DNA from: Flavobacteriaceae bacterium
GTDB lineage: Bacteria; Bacteroidota; Bacteroidia; Flavobacteriales; Flavobacteriaceae
Direction: 5' to 3'
DNA length: 64,000 bases
Assembly: GCA_002694465.1 (NCBI GenBank)
Contig: NZMG01000039.1
Location: 1 to 64,000 of the forward strand
Below are positions 55,568 through 63,630 of this stretch, piece by piece. How positions within the stretch are numbered: position 1 is the stretch's first letter; each line of letters begins with the position of its first letter. Below the pieces are notes generated by a model. It was not told the DNA's origin. It searched no databases and was given only the letters and a program-made list of their open reading frames with translations. Made by a program: the position numbers and the translations under genes.

Positions 55568-55598
55568 TTGTAGTGAAACCAAAGAAATAGTACCTTAG
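55568..55598 (+). promoter_or_regulatory. probable recA promoter
   Basis: TTG at 55568-55570, a 20-bp spacer and TACCTTAG at 55591-55598 (one mismatch to TAnnTTTG), 35 nt before the recA ATG. No LexA-type palindrome was recognised in the 229-bp divergent region. Confidence 0.45.
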
Positions 55599-55633
55599 CC
55601 TATTCAAATAATTTCTTATCAATTTAAAGACTC

Positions 55634-56641
55634 ATGAGTACCGAAAAAGACGCAAAACTAAAAGCCCTTAAACTAACACTTGATAAACTAGATAAAACCT
55701 ACGGAAAGGGAACCGTAATGAAATTGGGGGATTCTGCTGTCCAAAAAGTAGATGTTATTTCAACAGGTTCTTTGGGACTTGATGTTGCTCTTGGTGTGGG
55801 AGGATATCCTCGTGGAAGAGTTATTGAAATCTACGGCCCAGAATCCTCTGGAAAAACAACGTTAACGCTCCACGCAATGGCCGAGGCTCAAAAAAAAGGA
55901 GGCCTCGCTGCCTTTATTGACGCTGAACATGCATTTGATCGAAACTATGCTGAAAAATTAGGGGTGGATATTGAAAACCTAATAATTTCTCAACCAGACA
56001 ATGGAGAGCAGGCCTTGGAGATTGCCGATAACCTTATCCGAAGTGGCGCCATAGATATTATTGTTATTGATTCCGTAGCTGCCTTGACACCTAAAAGTGA
56101 AATTGAAGGTGAAATGGGAGATAGTAAAATGGGATTACACGCGCGTTTAATGTCTCAAGCCTTGAGAAAATTAACAGGTTCAATTAGTAAAACAAATTGT
56201 ACCGTGATATTTATTAATCAGTTGCGAGAAAAAATTGGTGTAATGTTTGGAAACCCAGAAACCACAACCGGTGGTAATGCCTTAAAATTTTATGCTTCAG
56301 TTCGATTAGATATTCGTAGATCCACACAAATTAAAAATTCTGACAGCACCTCTGTAGGTAATAAAACTAGGGTGAAAGTGGTTAAAAATAAAGTAGCACC
56401 GCCTTTTAAAACTGCCGAGTTCGATATCATGTACGGAGAGGGAATTTCTAAAGTTGGAGAAATTATAGACCTTGGAGTTGATTTTGAAATTGTTAAAAAA
56501 AGTGGCTCATGGTTTAGCTATGATGACACAAAACTTGGACAAGGTAGAGATGCCGTTAAAGCCCTTCTTCTAGATAATCCTGAGTTAATGGAGGAGTTAG
56601 AGCAAAAGATAAAAGAAGCCATTACAGCAATTTCATCATAA
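55634..56641 (+). CDS. recA: recombinase RecA
   Basis: 335 residues, complete. Walker A is GPESSGKT (68-75), the L2/ATP-cap region [26 protein letters not shown] is present, and the C-terminus is acidic-poor but normal in length. RecA performs homologous strand exchange. It diverges from ricT and precedes the ECF sigma gene by about 105 bp without a clear terminator. Confidence 0.98.
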   Translation: MSTEKDAKLKALKLTLDKLDKTYGKGTVMKLGDSAVQKVDVISTGSLGLDVALGVGGYPRGRVIEIYGPESSGKTTLTLHAMAEAQKKGGLAAFIDAEHAFDRNYAEKLGVDIENLIISQPDNGEQALEIADNLIRSGAIDIIVIDSVAALTPKSEIEGEMGDSKMGLHARLMSQALRKLTGSISKTNCTVIFINQLREKIGVMFGNPETTTGGNALKFYASVRLDIRRSTQIKNSDSTSVGNKTRVKVVKNKVAPPFKTAEFDIMYGEGISKVGEIIDLGVDFEIVKKSGSWFSYDDTKLGQGRDAVKALLLDNPELMEELEQKIKEAITAISS

Positions 56642-56746
56642 AAAAACAATCTAATACGCAACCTAACACCATGCCTTGTATCTATAAATTGTAAAGTGAA
56701 ATGGGAAAGGTTGGCTGCTTTAAATTAGTAGATTAACACAAACTCA

Positions 56747-57277
56747 TTGACTTTAGAAGAGCTCATAACAAGGTGTAAAAAGCAAGATGCAAAAGCGCAG
56801 GAAATGCTCTATAGGGATTATTCTAGAATTCTTTTCGGAATTTGTTTAAAATACTCCCCCAATAAAGCAGAAGCCGAAGATAGTTTGCAGGATGCTTTTA
56901 TCACTATTTTTAAACGAATTGAGCAGTTTGAAGGAAAAGGTTCTTTTGAAGGTTGGATGAAACGAATTACTGTAAATACAGTACTTCAAAAATACCGAAA
57001 GAAAAAAACATTCGATATCCCCAACGAGCAGCAAATTGAAGATGCTGATGTTGACATTGAGCAAACCTCTATACCATTGGACTATCTTTTAAAGATTATT
57101 CAAGAATTGCCAGATAGGTATCGTTTAGTGTTTAATCTTTATGTAATGGATGGATATTCGCATAAAGAGATAGGAGAAATGTTAGGAATTAGTGATGGTA
57201 CGTCTAAATCTAACCTAGCTAGAGCTAGAGGAATATTAAAAACGAAAGTTGAAGATTATAAAGAAAAATTACAATAA
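56747..57277 (+). CDS. ECF-type RNA polymerase sigma factor
   Basis: 176 residues from a TTG start (MTLEELITRCKKQDAKAQ). Region 2 (YSPNKAEAEDSLQDAFITIF ... FEGWMKRITVNTVLQKYRKK) and region 4 (LPDRYRLVFNLYVMDGYSHKEIGEMLGIS) are clear; no region 1.1 or 3. It should direct RNA polymerase to a stress or envelope regulon. The next gene, 24 bp downstream, encodes a membrane protein with a cytoplasmic head that is the likely antagonist. Confidence 0.92.
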   Translation: MTLEELITRCKKQDAKAQEMLYRDYSRILFGICLKYSPNKAEAEDSLQDAFITIFKRIEQFEGKGSFEGWMKRITVNTVLQKYRKKKTFDIPNEQQIEDADVDIEQTSIPLDYLLKIIQELPDRYRLVFNLYVMDGYSHKEIGEMLGISDGTSKSNLARARGILKTKVEDYKEKLQ

Positions 57278-57301
57278 CCTTCCTCCCCACGGAAGATTAC
57301 T

Positions 57302-58858
57302 ATGAAACATAAAAAAAACATAGACGATTTATTTAAGGAGCAACTTAGTTCCTTTGAAGCTACGCCTTCTCCAGAAGTTTGGAAGCATATTGAGGCACAG
57401 CTTAAAAAGGAAAAAGAAGACCGTAAAATCATTCCTATTTGGTGGAAACTTGGAGGTGTTGCGGCTGTGTTGGCTATCCTTTTAACCGTTTCTGGTGTTT
57501 TTAAATCTAATGAAATACTGGACGACAACAATACCATTGTTGAAGAGAACAATAACAAATCTGAAAATAATACCTTAAATAATACTGAAGAATCTGTCTT
57601 AAAAGATTCTGAAAGAACGACAGATGCTATCGTTACCGAAGATAATGATTCAGAAAAAGACAAGTTTTTAGATACTTCTGAAAAATTAAATTCAGATAAG
57701 CTAATAAACAACACTGAAAATGCTGTTTCTACTACTGAAAAATCTCAGGTAAAAAAAGATGCCAAAAAGAAGGCTTCAGTATTGAAAAACAATGCTGTTA
57801 AAGATGGAGTTGCTATTTCAGATGTTGCAAAAACCAAGAAAAAAGAATCCAATTCAGTTTTAAAAGAGGCAGGTTCAAAAGATAAAATATTTTCAGAAAA
57901 AGAAGTTAATAGTGCCGTTGCTAAAGTAGAAAAGACTAATGCTGAAAAAATTTCTTCAGAAAAAGAAGAAAAGATAATTAGTCCTAATACTACCGAAGAA
58001 AGTATTGCCATAGAGGACATTACTGAAAAGACCGAAAAAGACATTCAACCAGCAAACAAAAAATCTATTTTCGATGCTATTGAAGAAAATAAAGATTCTG
58101 AAGTTGCAAAAAAAGACGACAAAAAATCGAATCCTTATTGGGAAGTTACTCCAAATGTAGGTCCTGTATATTACAACAGTATTAATGGAGGTTCTTCCAT
58201 TTCTTCCTCGTTTGCAGACAACCCACAGTCTGGTGATACCAATATTAGTTATGGTGTTCAAGTGAGCTATAACGTTAATGATCGCTTGAGTATTAGAACG
58301 GGTATTAACAATGTAAGTCTAGGATATGCTACAGGGGATGTTGTTTTAGCTACCAGTCCTACAGAAGTTGCCCTTAAAAGTATTACTTATGAAAGTGGAG
58401 GAAGAAATGTTTTAACTGCATTTGATAAAGGATCAATTGAAAATTTACCTACAGATCCCGATAATCCTTTCTCTCAAGTAACTCTAAAATCTACTTCTGG
58501 GAATGCAGAGATTATTCAGAATATCTCTTACTATGAAGTTCCCATGGAGTTAAAATATGCTCTAATTAATAACCGCTTTGGGATCAATATGATTGGTGGA
58601 TTTAGCACTTTATTTTTAGGCAATAATGAAATTTCTGTAACGGATGGAGATTTTAGAAGTGTATTAGGAGAAGCTAATAATTTAAATTCTATGAGTTTTT
58701 CTACCAATATTGGCTTAGGATTTGATTATAAAATAAGTAAACGATTTAAATTTAATATAGAACCCATATTTAAGTACCAACTTAATCCCTATAATACCTC
58801 GGTAGATTTTAATCCCTACTATTTTGGAGTTTATAGTGGTTTAAGTTTTAAATTTTAG
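57302..58858 (+). CDS. probable envelope-spanning anti-sigma-like protein with C-terminal beta-barrel
   Basis: 518 residues with an unusual layout. Residues 1-45 form a cytoplasmic head (DDLFKEQLSSFEATPSPEVWKHIEAQL) like the N-terminus of Bacteroidota sigma-linked membrane proteins. A single membrane helix lies at about 48-67. Residues 68-277 are low-complexity, rich in Glu, Lys, Asn, Ser and Thr. Residues 278-518 alternate aromatic/glycine strands (WEVTPNVGPVYYNS, LSIRTGINNVSLGYA, FKFNIEPIFKYQLNPY) like an outer-membrane beta-barrel and end in Phe, the usual last residue of such barrels. No cleavable signal peptide is apparent. It is 24 bp after the ECF sigma gene. Confidence 0.72.
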   Translation: MKHKKNIDDLFKEQLSSFEATPSPEVWKHIEAQLKKEKEDRKIIPIWWKLGGVAAVLAILLTVSGVFKSNEILDDNNTIVEENNNKSENNTLNNTEESVLKDSERTTDAIVTEDNDSEKDKFLDTSEKLNSDKLINNTENAVSTTEKSQVKKDAKKKASVLKNNAVKDGVAISDVAKTKKKESNSVLKEAGSKDKIFSEKEVNSAVAKVEKTNAEKISSEKEEKIISPNTTEESIAIEDITEKTEKDIQPANKKSIFDAIEENKDSEVAKKDDKKSNPYWEVTPNVGPVYYNSINGGSSISSSFADNPQSGDTNISYGVQVSYNVNDRLSIRTGINNVSLGYATGDVVLATSPTEVALKSITYESGGRNVLTAFDKGSIENLPTDPDNPFSQVTLKSTSGNAEIIQNISYYEVPMELKYALINNRFGINMIGGFSTLFLGNNEISVTDGDFRSVLGEANNLNSMSFSTNIGLGFDYKISKRFKFNIEPIFKYQLNPYNTSVDFNPYYFGVYSGLSFKF

Positions 58859-58901
58859 GTTAGTTTTTAGTTGGTTAGGTTTGGTTATACCGAACAAAAA
58901 T

Positions 58902-58934
58902 AAAACCGCTCTTTCGCCATAGAGCGGTTTTTTT
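58902..58934. terminator. bidirectional intrinsic terminator
   Basis: AAAACCGCTCT (58902-58912) / AGAGCGGTTTT (58921-58931), loop TTCGCCAT, with a T-run on one side and an A-run on the other, between convergent genes. The stop of the acyltransferase gene lies in its edge. Confidence 0.85.
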
Positions 58935-59673
58935 ATACTGTAGGATTATTGAGTTCGTTTAAAACTATTTCTCTGGTTTGCATACGCAACATTCTTTTAT
59001 CCTCCATTTCTAAAATCCCCGTAGGAATAATTTTGTGAATTTTTACTCTCATTTTCCCTGGGCTACCGCTAAAGAAAGTATAAGAAAACCGTTTTTTATT
59101 ATCGTGAAATGTCATAGGAGCAATTGGTATTTTATGTTCAATTGCCAATCGGAAAGCTCCATCTTTAAACTCGTCTAAAAGAATTGACTCTTCGGGTACG
59201 CCACCTTCCGGAAAAATACAAACACTCAACCCTTGGTTAAGTTTTTCTTGGGCACTTTTAAACACCTCTCTTCTACTTTTAGGGTTATCTCTATCTACCA
59301 AAATACAGGTGCGTTTGTAAAAATAACCGAATAAAGGAATTTTTGCCAATTCCATTTTACCAACAAAGACAAAAGGATTTTTAGAAGCATATAACATGAG
59401 CATGATATCTGTCATAGAGGTATGATTGGCAACAAACATATAGCTTTTCCCCTCTTCATAATTTACATCTCTTTTAATAATTGGTATAAAGCCCATACCG
59501 AAAAGAATGATTTTTGACCAAAACCTCGCAAGCCTAAAAAAATAGCGATACCAGCTTTCTTTAGATATACTTAATAGCAAAATTGGGAATAATACTAGTA
59601 TAGGTAAGGTTACCAGTATATAAAACCAGATTCGGTAAAAAAGTAGTAAGGGATATTTTAAGATTTTCATCAA
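58933..59673 (-). CDS. 1-acyl-sn-glycerol-3-phosphate acyltransferase family protein (second copy)
   Basis: 246 residues with two N-terminal hydrophobic segments (about 8-35). HX4D is NHTSMTD with His84 and Asp89; the later motif is FPEGGVPEES rather than FPEGTRSRDG, so the residues contacting the acceptor differ from the plsC at 4638-5387. It may act on lysophosphatidate or on an amino-lipid acceptor. It is divergent from trpS. Confidence 0.83.
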   Translation of the reverse strand: MMKILKYPLLLFYRIWFYILVTLPILVLFPILLLSISKESWYRYFFRLARFWSKIILFGMGFIPIIKRDVNYEEGKSYMFVANHTSMTDIMLMLYASKNPFVFVGKMELAKIPLFGYFYKRTCILVDRDNPKSRREVFKSAQEKLNQGLSVCIFPEGGVPEESILLDEFKDGAFRLAIEHKIPIAPMTFHDNKKRFSYTFFSGSPGKMRVKIHKIIPTGILEMEDKRMLRMQTREIVLNELNNPTV

Positions 59674-59718
59674 ACTTCAAAAATACACATTTGAAACTAG
59701 CAAATACTTCAAAAAAAT

Positions 59719-59726
59719 TACCTTTG
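59719..59726 (+). promoter_or_regulatory. TAnnTTTG promoter box for trpS
   Basis: TACCTTTG, 16 nt before the trpS ATG; a TTTG at 59690-59693 is 25 bp upstream, longer than the usual spacer. Confidence 0.45.
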
Positions 59727-59742
59727 CAGAAAATTACTATTT

Positions 59743-60714
59743 ATGTCCCGCATTTTAACAGGAATTCAAAGTACAGGAACGCCTCACTTAGGAAATATTT
59801 TAGGTGCCATTTTGCCTGCCATCAATATGGCAAATGACCCTAATAATGAGTCTTTTTTGTTTATAGCCAATATGCATTCACTAACGCAAATTAAAGATGC
59901 AGAAACCTTAAAAAACAACACCTACAGTACAGCAGCTACTTGGTTGGCCTTTGGATTAGACATAAATAAGACTGTTTTTTATCGCCAAAGCGATATCCCA
60001 CAAGTAACAGAACTCACTTGGTTTTTAAGCTGTTTTTTTCCTTATCAACGATTAACTTTGGCACATAGTTTTAAAGATAAAGCCGATAGATTAGAAGATG
60101 TAAATGCTGGCTTGTTTACGTATCCTATGCTTATGGCTGCAGATATCCTTTTATATGATGCTGAGATCGTTCCCGTAGGAAAAGATCAACTACAGCATCT
60201 TGAAATCACTCGTGATGTGGCTTCTCGTTTTCACGCAAGAATGAATACTGAAGTATTTGTGTTCCCCGAAGCCAAAGTACAAGAAAATACCAAGCTTATC
60301 CCTGGAACTGATGGTGACAAGATGAGTAAGTCTAAAGGCAACATCATCAATATCTTTTTGCCAGACAAGCAACTGCGCAAGCAGATTATGAGCATTCAAA
60401 CCGATAGCACTCCTTTGGAAGAGCCTAAAAACCCAGATACCTGTAATGTATTTGCATTATATAATTTATTAGGATCAGAAAGTGAAATTGCACAAATGCG
60501 AAAAAATTACGAAGGAGGCAATTATGGTTATGGGCATGCCAAGCAAGCCCTTTTCGAATTAATCCTTCAAAAATTTGAAACACCAAGAGAGCGCTACAAT
60601 TACTATATGAATAATCTTAATGAAGTTGATAAAGCATTACAGCTTGGAGCTGAAAAAGCAGCCAAAGTTGCAAACGATGTCCTTAATAGAGTCCGTACCA
60701 CTTTAGGGTACTAA
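59743..60714 (+). CDS. trpS: tryptophanyl-tRNA synthetase
   Basis: 323 residues, a class I synthetase. The HIGH-type motif is TGTPHLGNILGA (His15), and KMSKS is at 193-197. The sequence GIQSTGTPHLGN is typical of TrpRS (GxQPSG variant). Charges tRNA-Trp. Its last 4 bp overlap the convergent dprA end. Confidence 0.96.
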   Translation: MSRILTGIQSTGTPHLGNILGAILPAINMANDPNNESFLFIANMHSLTQIKDAETLKNNTYSTAATWLAFGLDINKTVFYRQSDIPQVTELTWFLSCFFPYQRLTLAHSFKDKADRLEDVNAGLFTYPMLMAADILLYDAEIVPVGKDQLQHLEITRDVASRFHARMNTEVFVFPEAKVQENTKLIPGTDGDKMSKSKGNIINIFLPDKQLRKQIMSIQTDSTPLEEPKNPDTCNVFALYNLLGSESEIAQMRKNYEGGNYGYGHAKQALFELILQKFETPRERYNYYMNNLNEVDKALQLGAEKAAKVANDVLNRVRTTLGY

Positions 60715-61817
60715 ATAACCTGAAACATTTTGCCTGGCAGAGGACGAATTACTCCTTTTAGTTCCATATTCAATAAAGTAGAAGCTAATTTAAAGGTGGG
60801 TACATTGCATTCTATGGCAATGATATCAAGGAGTTCTTTATCTTTTTCTTTCAAGTAGTTCCAAATAATTTTTTCCTCAGTGGTTAATTCAACAAATAAT
60901 TGGGTTTGTTTGGGTTTTGATTTTTGTTCATCAATCTCCCAGCCTAAATGATACACTAAATCGGCAGCAGAGGTTAATAAATGTGCCTGCTGACTTTTAA
61001 TTAGGTTATTACATCCTTGGCTTTGCGAGTCTGTGGTTCGGCCTGGCACGGCAAATACCTCTCGATTATACGAATTAGCAATATCTGCCGTCACCAAACT
61101 TCCTCCTTTTTCGGCAGATTCAATTACTATGGTTGCTTCACTTAATCCAGCAATAATTCTATTTCGTTTTAAAAAATTATTTCTATCAAAGCTATCATTA
61201 CTCCAAAATTCTGTGATAAACCCCCCATTCTCTTGCATTTTTGCCACATACTTTTTGTGAGTTTTTGGGTAGATTTGATTAAACCCGTGAGCTAAACAAC
61301 CAATCGTTTGCAGCCCTAAATCCATCGTCTTTTTTTGCGCTGTGATATCAATACCATAAGCAAATCCCGAAATTATAACAGGGTTTAAGGGAGCAAGATC
61401 TTCGAGAAGCTTTTCACAAATGTCAATGCCGTAGGTAGTAGCATTTCGTGTCCCAACAATGCTAATGAGTTTTTTATTTTGAATGTCGATATTCCCCTTA
61501 CTGAAAAAAAGGATGGGACCATCCAAGCAATGTTTTAGTCCTTCCGGGTAGTGTTTATCTAGGAAATATGAATAGTTAATTTTATGATCTTCAATAAAGG
61601 ATAATTCAGCTTCAGCTTCGGGTAAATGGAGATCCAGAGAAAGTTCTTTCAGTTTTATTTGACCAATTCCTTCTATCTTTAACAATCTCGATTTTTTTTC
61701 TTTGAAAATTCCTTCCGCAGAACCCACCACTTGGATTAGCTTTTTTGCTGAAGTATCTCCAAGGTTTGGAACACGCTGTAAAGCAAGGGTATATAGTAAT
61801 TCCTTTTTAGAAAGCAT
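60711..61817 (-). CDS. dprA: DNA-processing protein DprA
   Basis: 368 residues. An N-terminal helix-hairpin-helix-like region (about 1-75), the Rossmann-type core (SIVGTRNATTYG; GFAYGIDITAQK; AEKGGSLVTADIA; VPGRTTDSQSQGCN) and a C-terminal winged helix. DprA binds incoming single-stranded DNA and loads RecA during transformation. Family membership alone does not prove competence. It ends overlapping trpS by 4 bp. Confidence 0.95.
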   Translation of the reverse strand: MLSKKELLYTLALQRVPNLGDTSAKKLIQVVGSAEGIFKEKKSRLLKIEGIGQIKLKELSLDLHLPEAEAELSFIEDHKINYSYFLDKHYPEGLKHCLDGPILFFSKGNIDIQNKKLISIVGTRNATTYGIDICEKLLEDLAPLNPVIISGFAYGIDITAQKKTMDLGLQTIGCLAHGFNQIYPKTHKKYVAKMQENGGFITEFWSNDSFDRNNFLKRNRIIAGLSEATIVIESAEKGGSLVTADIANSYNREVFAVPGRTTDSQSQGCNNLIKSQQAHLLTSAADLVYHLGWEIDEQKSKPKQTQLFVELTTEEKIIWNYLKEKDKELLDIIAIECNVPTFKLASTLLNMELKGVIRPLPGKMFQVI

Positions 61818-61891
61818 AGATTAGTAAAACTGTGGGGAGATGCTCAAAAATAACTAAAAAAATTATTTGTTGAAAAGTTCCTCTATTAACT

Positions 61892-61923
61892 TTTGATTGT
61901 GGCGTAAAAAAAATTTAAGTTTG
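61892..61923 (+). promoter_or_regulatory. promoter for the HU/SPOR gene
   Basis: TTTG at 61892-61895, a 20-bp spacer, TAAGTTTG at 61916-61923, and the ATG at 61929 only 5 nt later. A near-consensus, leaderless-type promoter. Confidence 0.6.
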
Positions 61924-61928
61924 TTTCT

Positions 61929-62849
61929 ATGCAATTGGCGGCCTACATAAAAGATCTATTATATCGATATGAATGTGTTATAGTGCCTGGTTTTGGTGCA
62001 TTTTTAACTCAGTATCGTGCTGCTCAAATTGATGACAATCACACCTTTTATCCCCCAGGAAAAACTCTTTCTTTTAATAGGCAATTACAAACAAACGATG
62101 GTATTTTAGCGCATCATGTAGCGTCCAACGAAAATTGCAGTTATGAAGTAGCCTTACAAAAAGTGAGAAATTTTGCCGGAAAGATTTCGCTTCAACTATC
62201 TGAAGGAGAAACGGTAACACTTCAAAATATTGGAGAATTTTTCCTAAATAAAGAAAAGAAGATTCAATTTATCCCTTCAGAAAAAGAAAATTACAGTCCT
62301 TCTTCTTTTGGTTTATCTTCGTTTGTATCTCCAAAAATTGAACGTATTTCCGAAGAAACTCCTTCAAAACTAGTTTCTATAGCACAAGAGAAAAAGAAAA
62401 CAGCTATTCCGTATATGCGGTATGCAGCTATTGGTTTGCTTGCCATAACCTTAGGTGGGTTTAGTGGTTTGAAAATTTATGAAGGCGAAGTAGAAAAACA
62501 CAATTTTGCCGAAAAGAAAAAAGCAGATGCACTTGTTGAAACTCAAATTCAAGAAGCAACATTTGTAATTGAAAGTTTTCCAGCTTTAACCATATCCATA
62601 CCCAAACAGCGTGGAAACTATCATATCGTTGCAGGTGCTTTTAGAGTTGAAGAAAACGCTCATAAAAAAGTGACTCAACTTACCGAAAAAGGCTATTCGG
62701 CAAGAATTATTGGCGCTAATAAATATGGACTTCATCAAGTTGTTTATAGTTCTCATCAAGATAGGTTTGAAGCACTACAAATGCTTCAATCCATAAAAAA
62801 TTCTGAAAATAAGGAAGCGTGGCTATTGGTCCAAGACCTTGCGAAATAA
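61929..62849 (+). CDS. HU-CCDC81-like and SPOR-domain protein
   Basis: 306 residues. The N-terminus (YIKDLLYRYECVIVPGFGAFLTQY ... LQNIGEFFLNKEKKIQFIP, about 1-120) matches the bacterial HU-CCDC81 domain pair; a single membrane helix is at about 160-178; a C-terminal SPOR domain (about 230-306; YHIVAGAFRVEENAHKKVTQLTEKGYSARIIG) binds denuded septal peptidoglycan in other bacteria. The protein thus links a cytoplasmic, HU-like domain with a periplasmic division-site domain. Role inferred as cell-division or chromosome/envelope coupling. Confidence 0.83.
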   Translation: MQLAAYIKDLLYRYECVIVPGFGAFLTQYRAAQIDDNHTFYPPGKTLSFNRQLQTNDGILAHHVASNENCSYEVALQKVRNFAGKISLQLSEGETVTLQNIGEFFLNKEKKIQFIPSEKENYSPSSFGLSSFVSPKIERISEETPSKLVSIAQEKKKTAIPYMRYAAIGLLAITLGGFSGLKIYEGEVEKHNFAEKKKADALVETQIQEATFVIESFPALTISIPKQRGNYHIVAGAFRVEENAHKKVTQLTEKGYSARIIGANKYGLHQVVYSSHQDRFEALQMLQSIKNSENKEAWLLVQDLAK

Positions 62850-62901
62850 TTCCTTATTTCTTTTCTGCTTTATATTGCTTTTCTAAAGGGTAAATACTTT
62901 T

Positions 62902-62909
62902 TACCTTTG
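62902..62909 (+). promoter_or_regulatory. TAnnTTTG promoter box for the thioesterase gene
   Basis: TACCTTTG, 13 nt before the ATG at 62923. Confidence 0.45.
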
Positions 62910-62922
62910 TTAAAAATTTATA

Positions 62923-63435
62923 ATGGAAGCAAAAACTCCCAAAGATTCACGAACTATTATTACAGATTTAGTGCTCCCTAGCGAAACAAATCCCATTGGC
63001 AATATGTTTGGAGGAGAATTGCTTGCTAGAATGGATAGAGCGGCTAGTATTGCCGCAAGAAGGCATAGTAGAAGAATTGTTGTAACTGCTTCCGTAAATC
63101 ATGTGGCTTTTAATAAAATGATTCCTTTAGGAAGTGTTGTTACCGTTGAAGCTAAGATTTCTAGAGCTTTTAACAGTTCTATGGAAGTCTATATGGATGT
63201 ATGGATTGAAGATAGAGAAAGCGGACTTAGAAGTAAAGCCAATGAGGCCATATATACTTTTGTAGCAGTGGACGAAATGGGTAGCCCAGTAAAAGTCCCT
63301 GAATTAATTCCTGAAACCGAATTAGAAAAGGAACGTTTTATTGCAGCTCTTCGCAGAAAACAATTGAGCCTCGTCTTAGCTGGCAAGATGAAGCCTATAG
63401 ATGCTACCGAATTAAAAGCCCTATTCAAATCCTAA
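62923..63435 (+). CDS. acyl-CoA thioesterase (hotdog fold)
   Basis: 170 residues, one hotdog domain of the YciA/BFIT type. The signature NPIGNMFGGELLARMDRAASIAARRHS carries the helix and Asp typical of the family, followed by VVTASVNHVAFNKMIPLGSVV. It hydrolyses acyl-CoA to free acid and CoA in the cytoplasm; substrate range unknown. Confidence 0.88.
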   Translation: MEAKTPKDSRTIITDLVLPSETNPIGNMFGGELLARMDRAASIAARRHSRRIVVTASVNHVAFNKMIPLGSVVTVEAKISRAFNSSMEVYMDVWIEDRESGLRSKANEAIYTFVAVDEMGSPVKVPELIPETELEKERFIAALRRKQLSLVLAGKMKPIDATELKALFKS

Positions 63436-63442
63436 AATAAAC

Positions 63443-63460
63443 CCCTCCTTTAGGGAGTTA
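63443..63460. terminator. short GC-rich hairpin after the thioesterase gene
   Basis: CCCTCC-TTTA-GGGAG type inverted repeat followed by TTAATATT; weak as a terminator, but similar in style to the element at 1101-1130. Confidence 0.4.
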
Positions 63461-63630
63461 ATATTCTGATTTTTTAAATGTTTATCGATATATTTGAAAT
63501 TCCATAAATATTTAGAACGTTTTTTTGTTCAAATTCAGACTATTGTGAAATGCCCGCCTATTATTACTAACCCAACCGAAGATGACTCTTTGGGCATTCC
63601 ATCTTCCTATTTTTCAAATACCTTATACCT

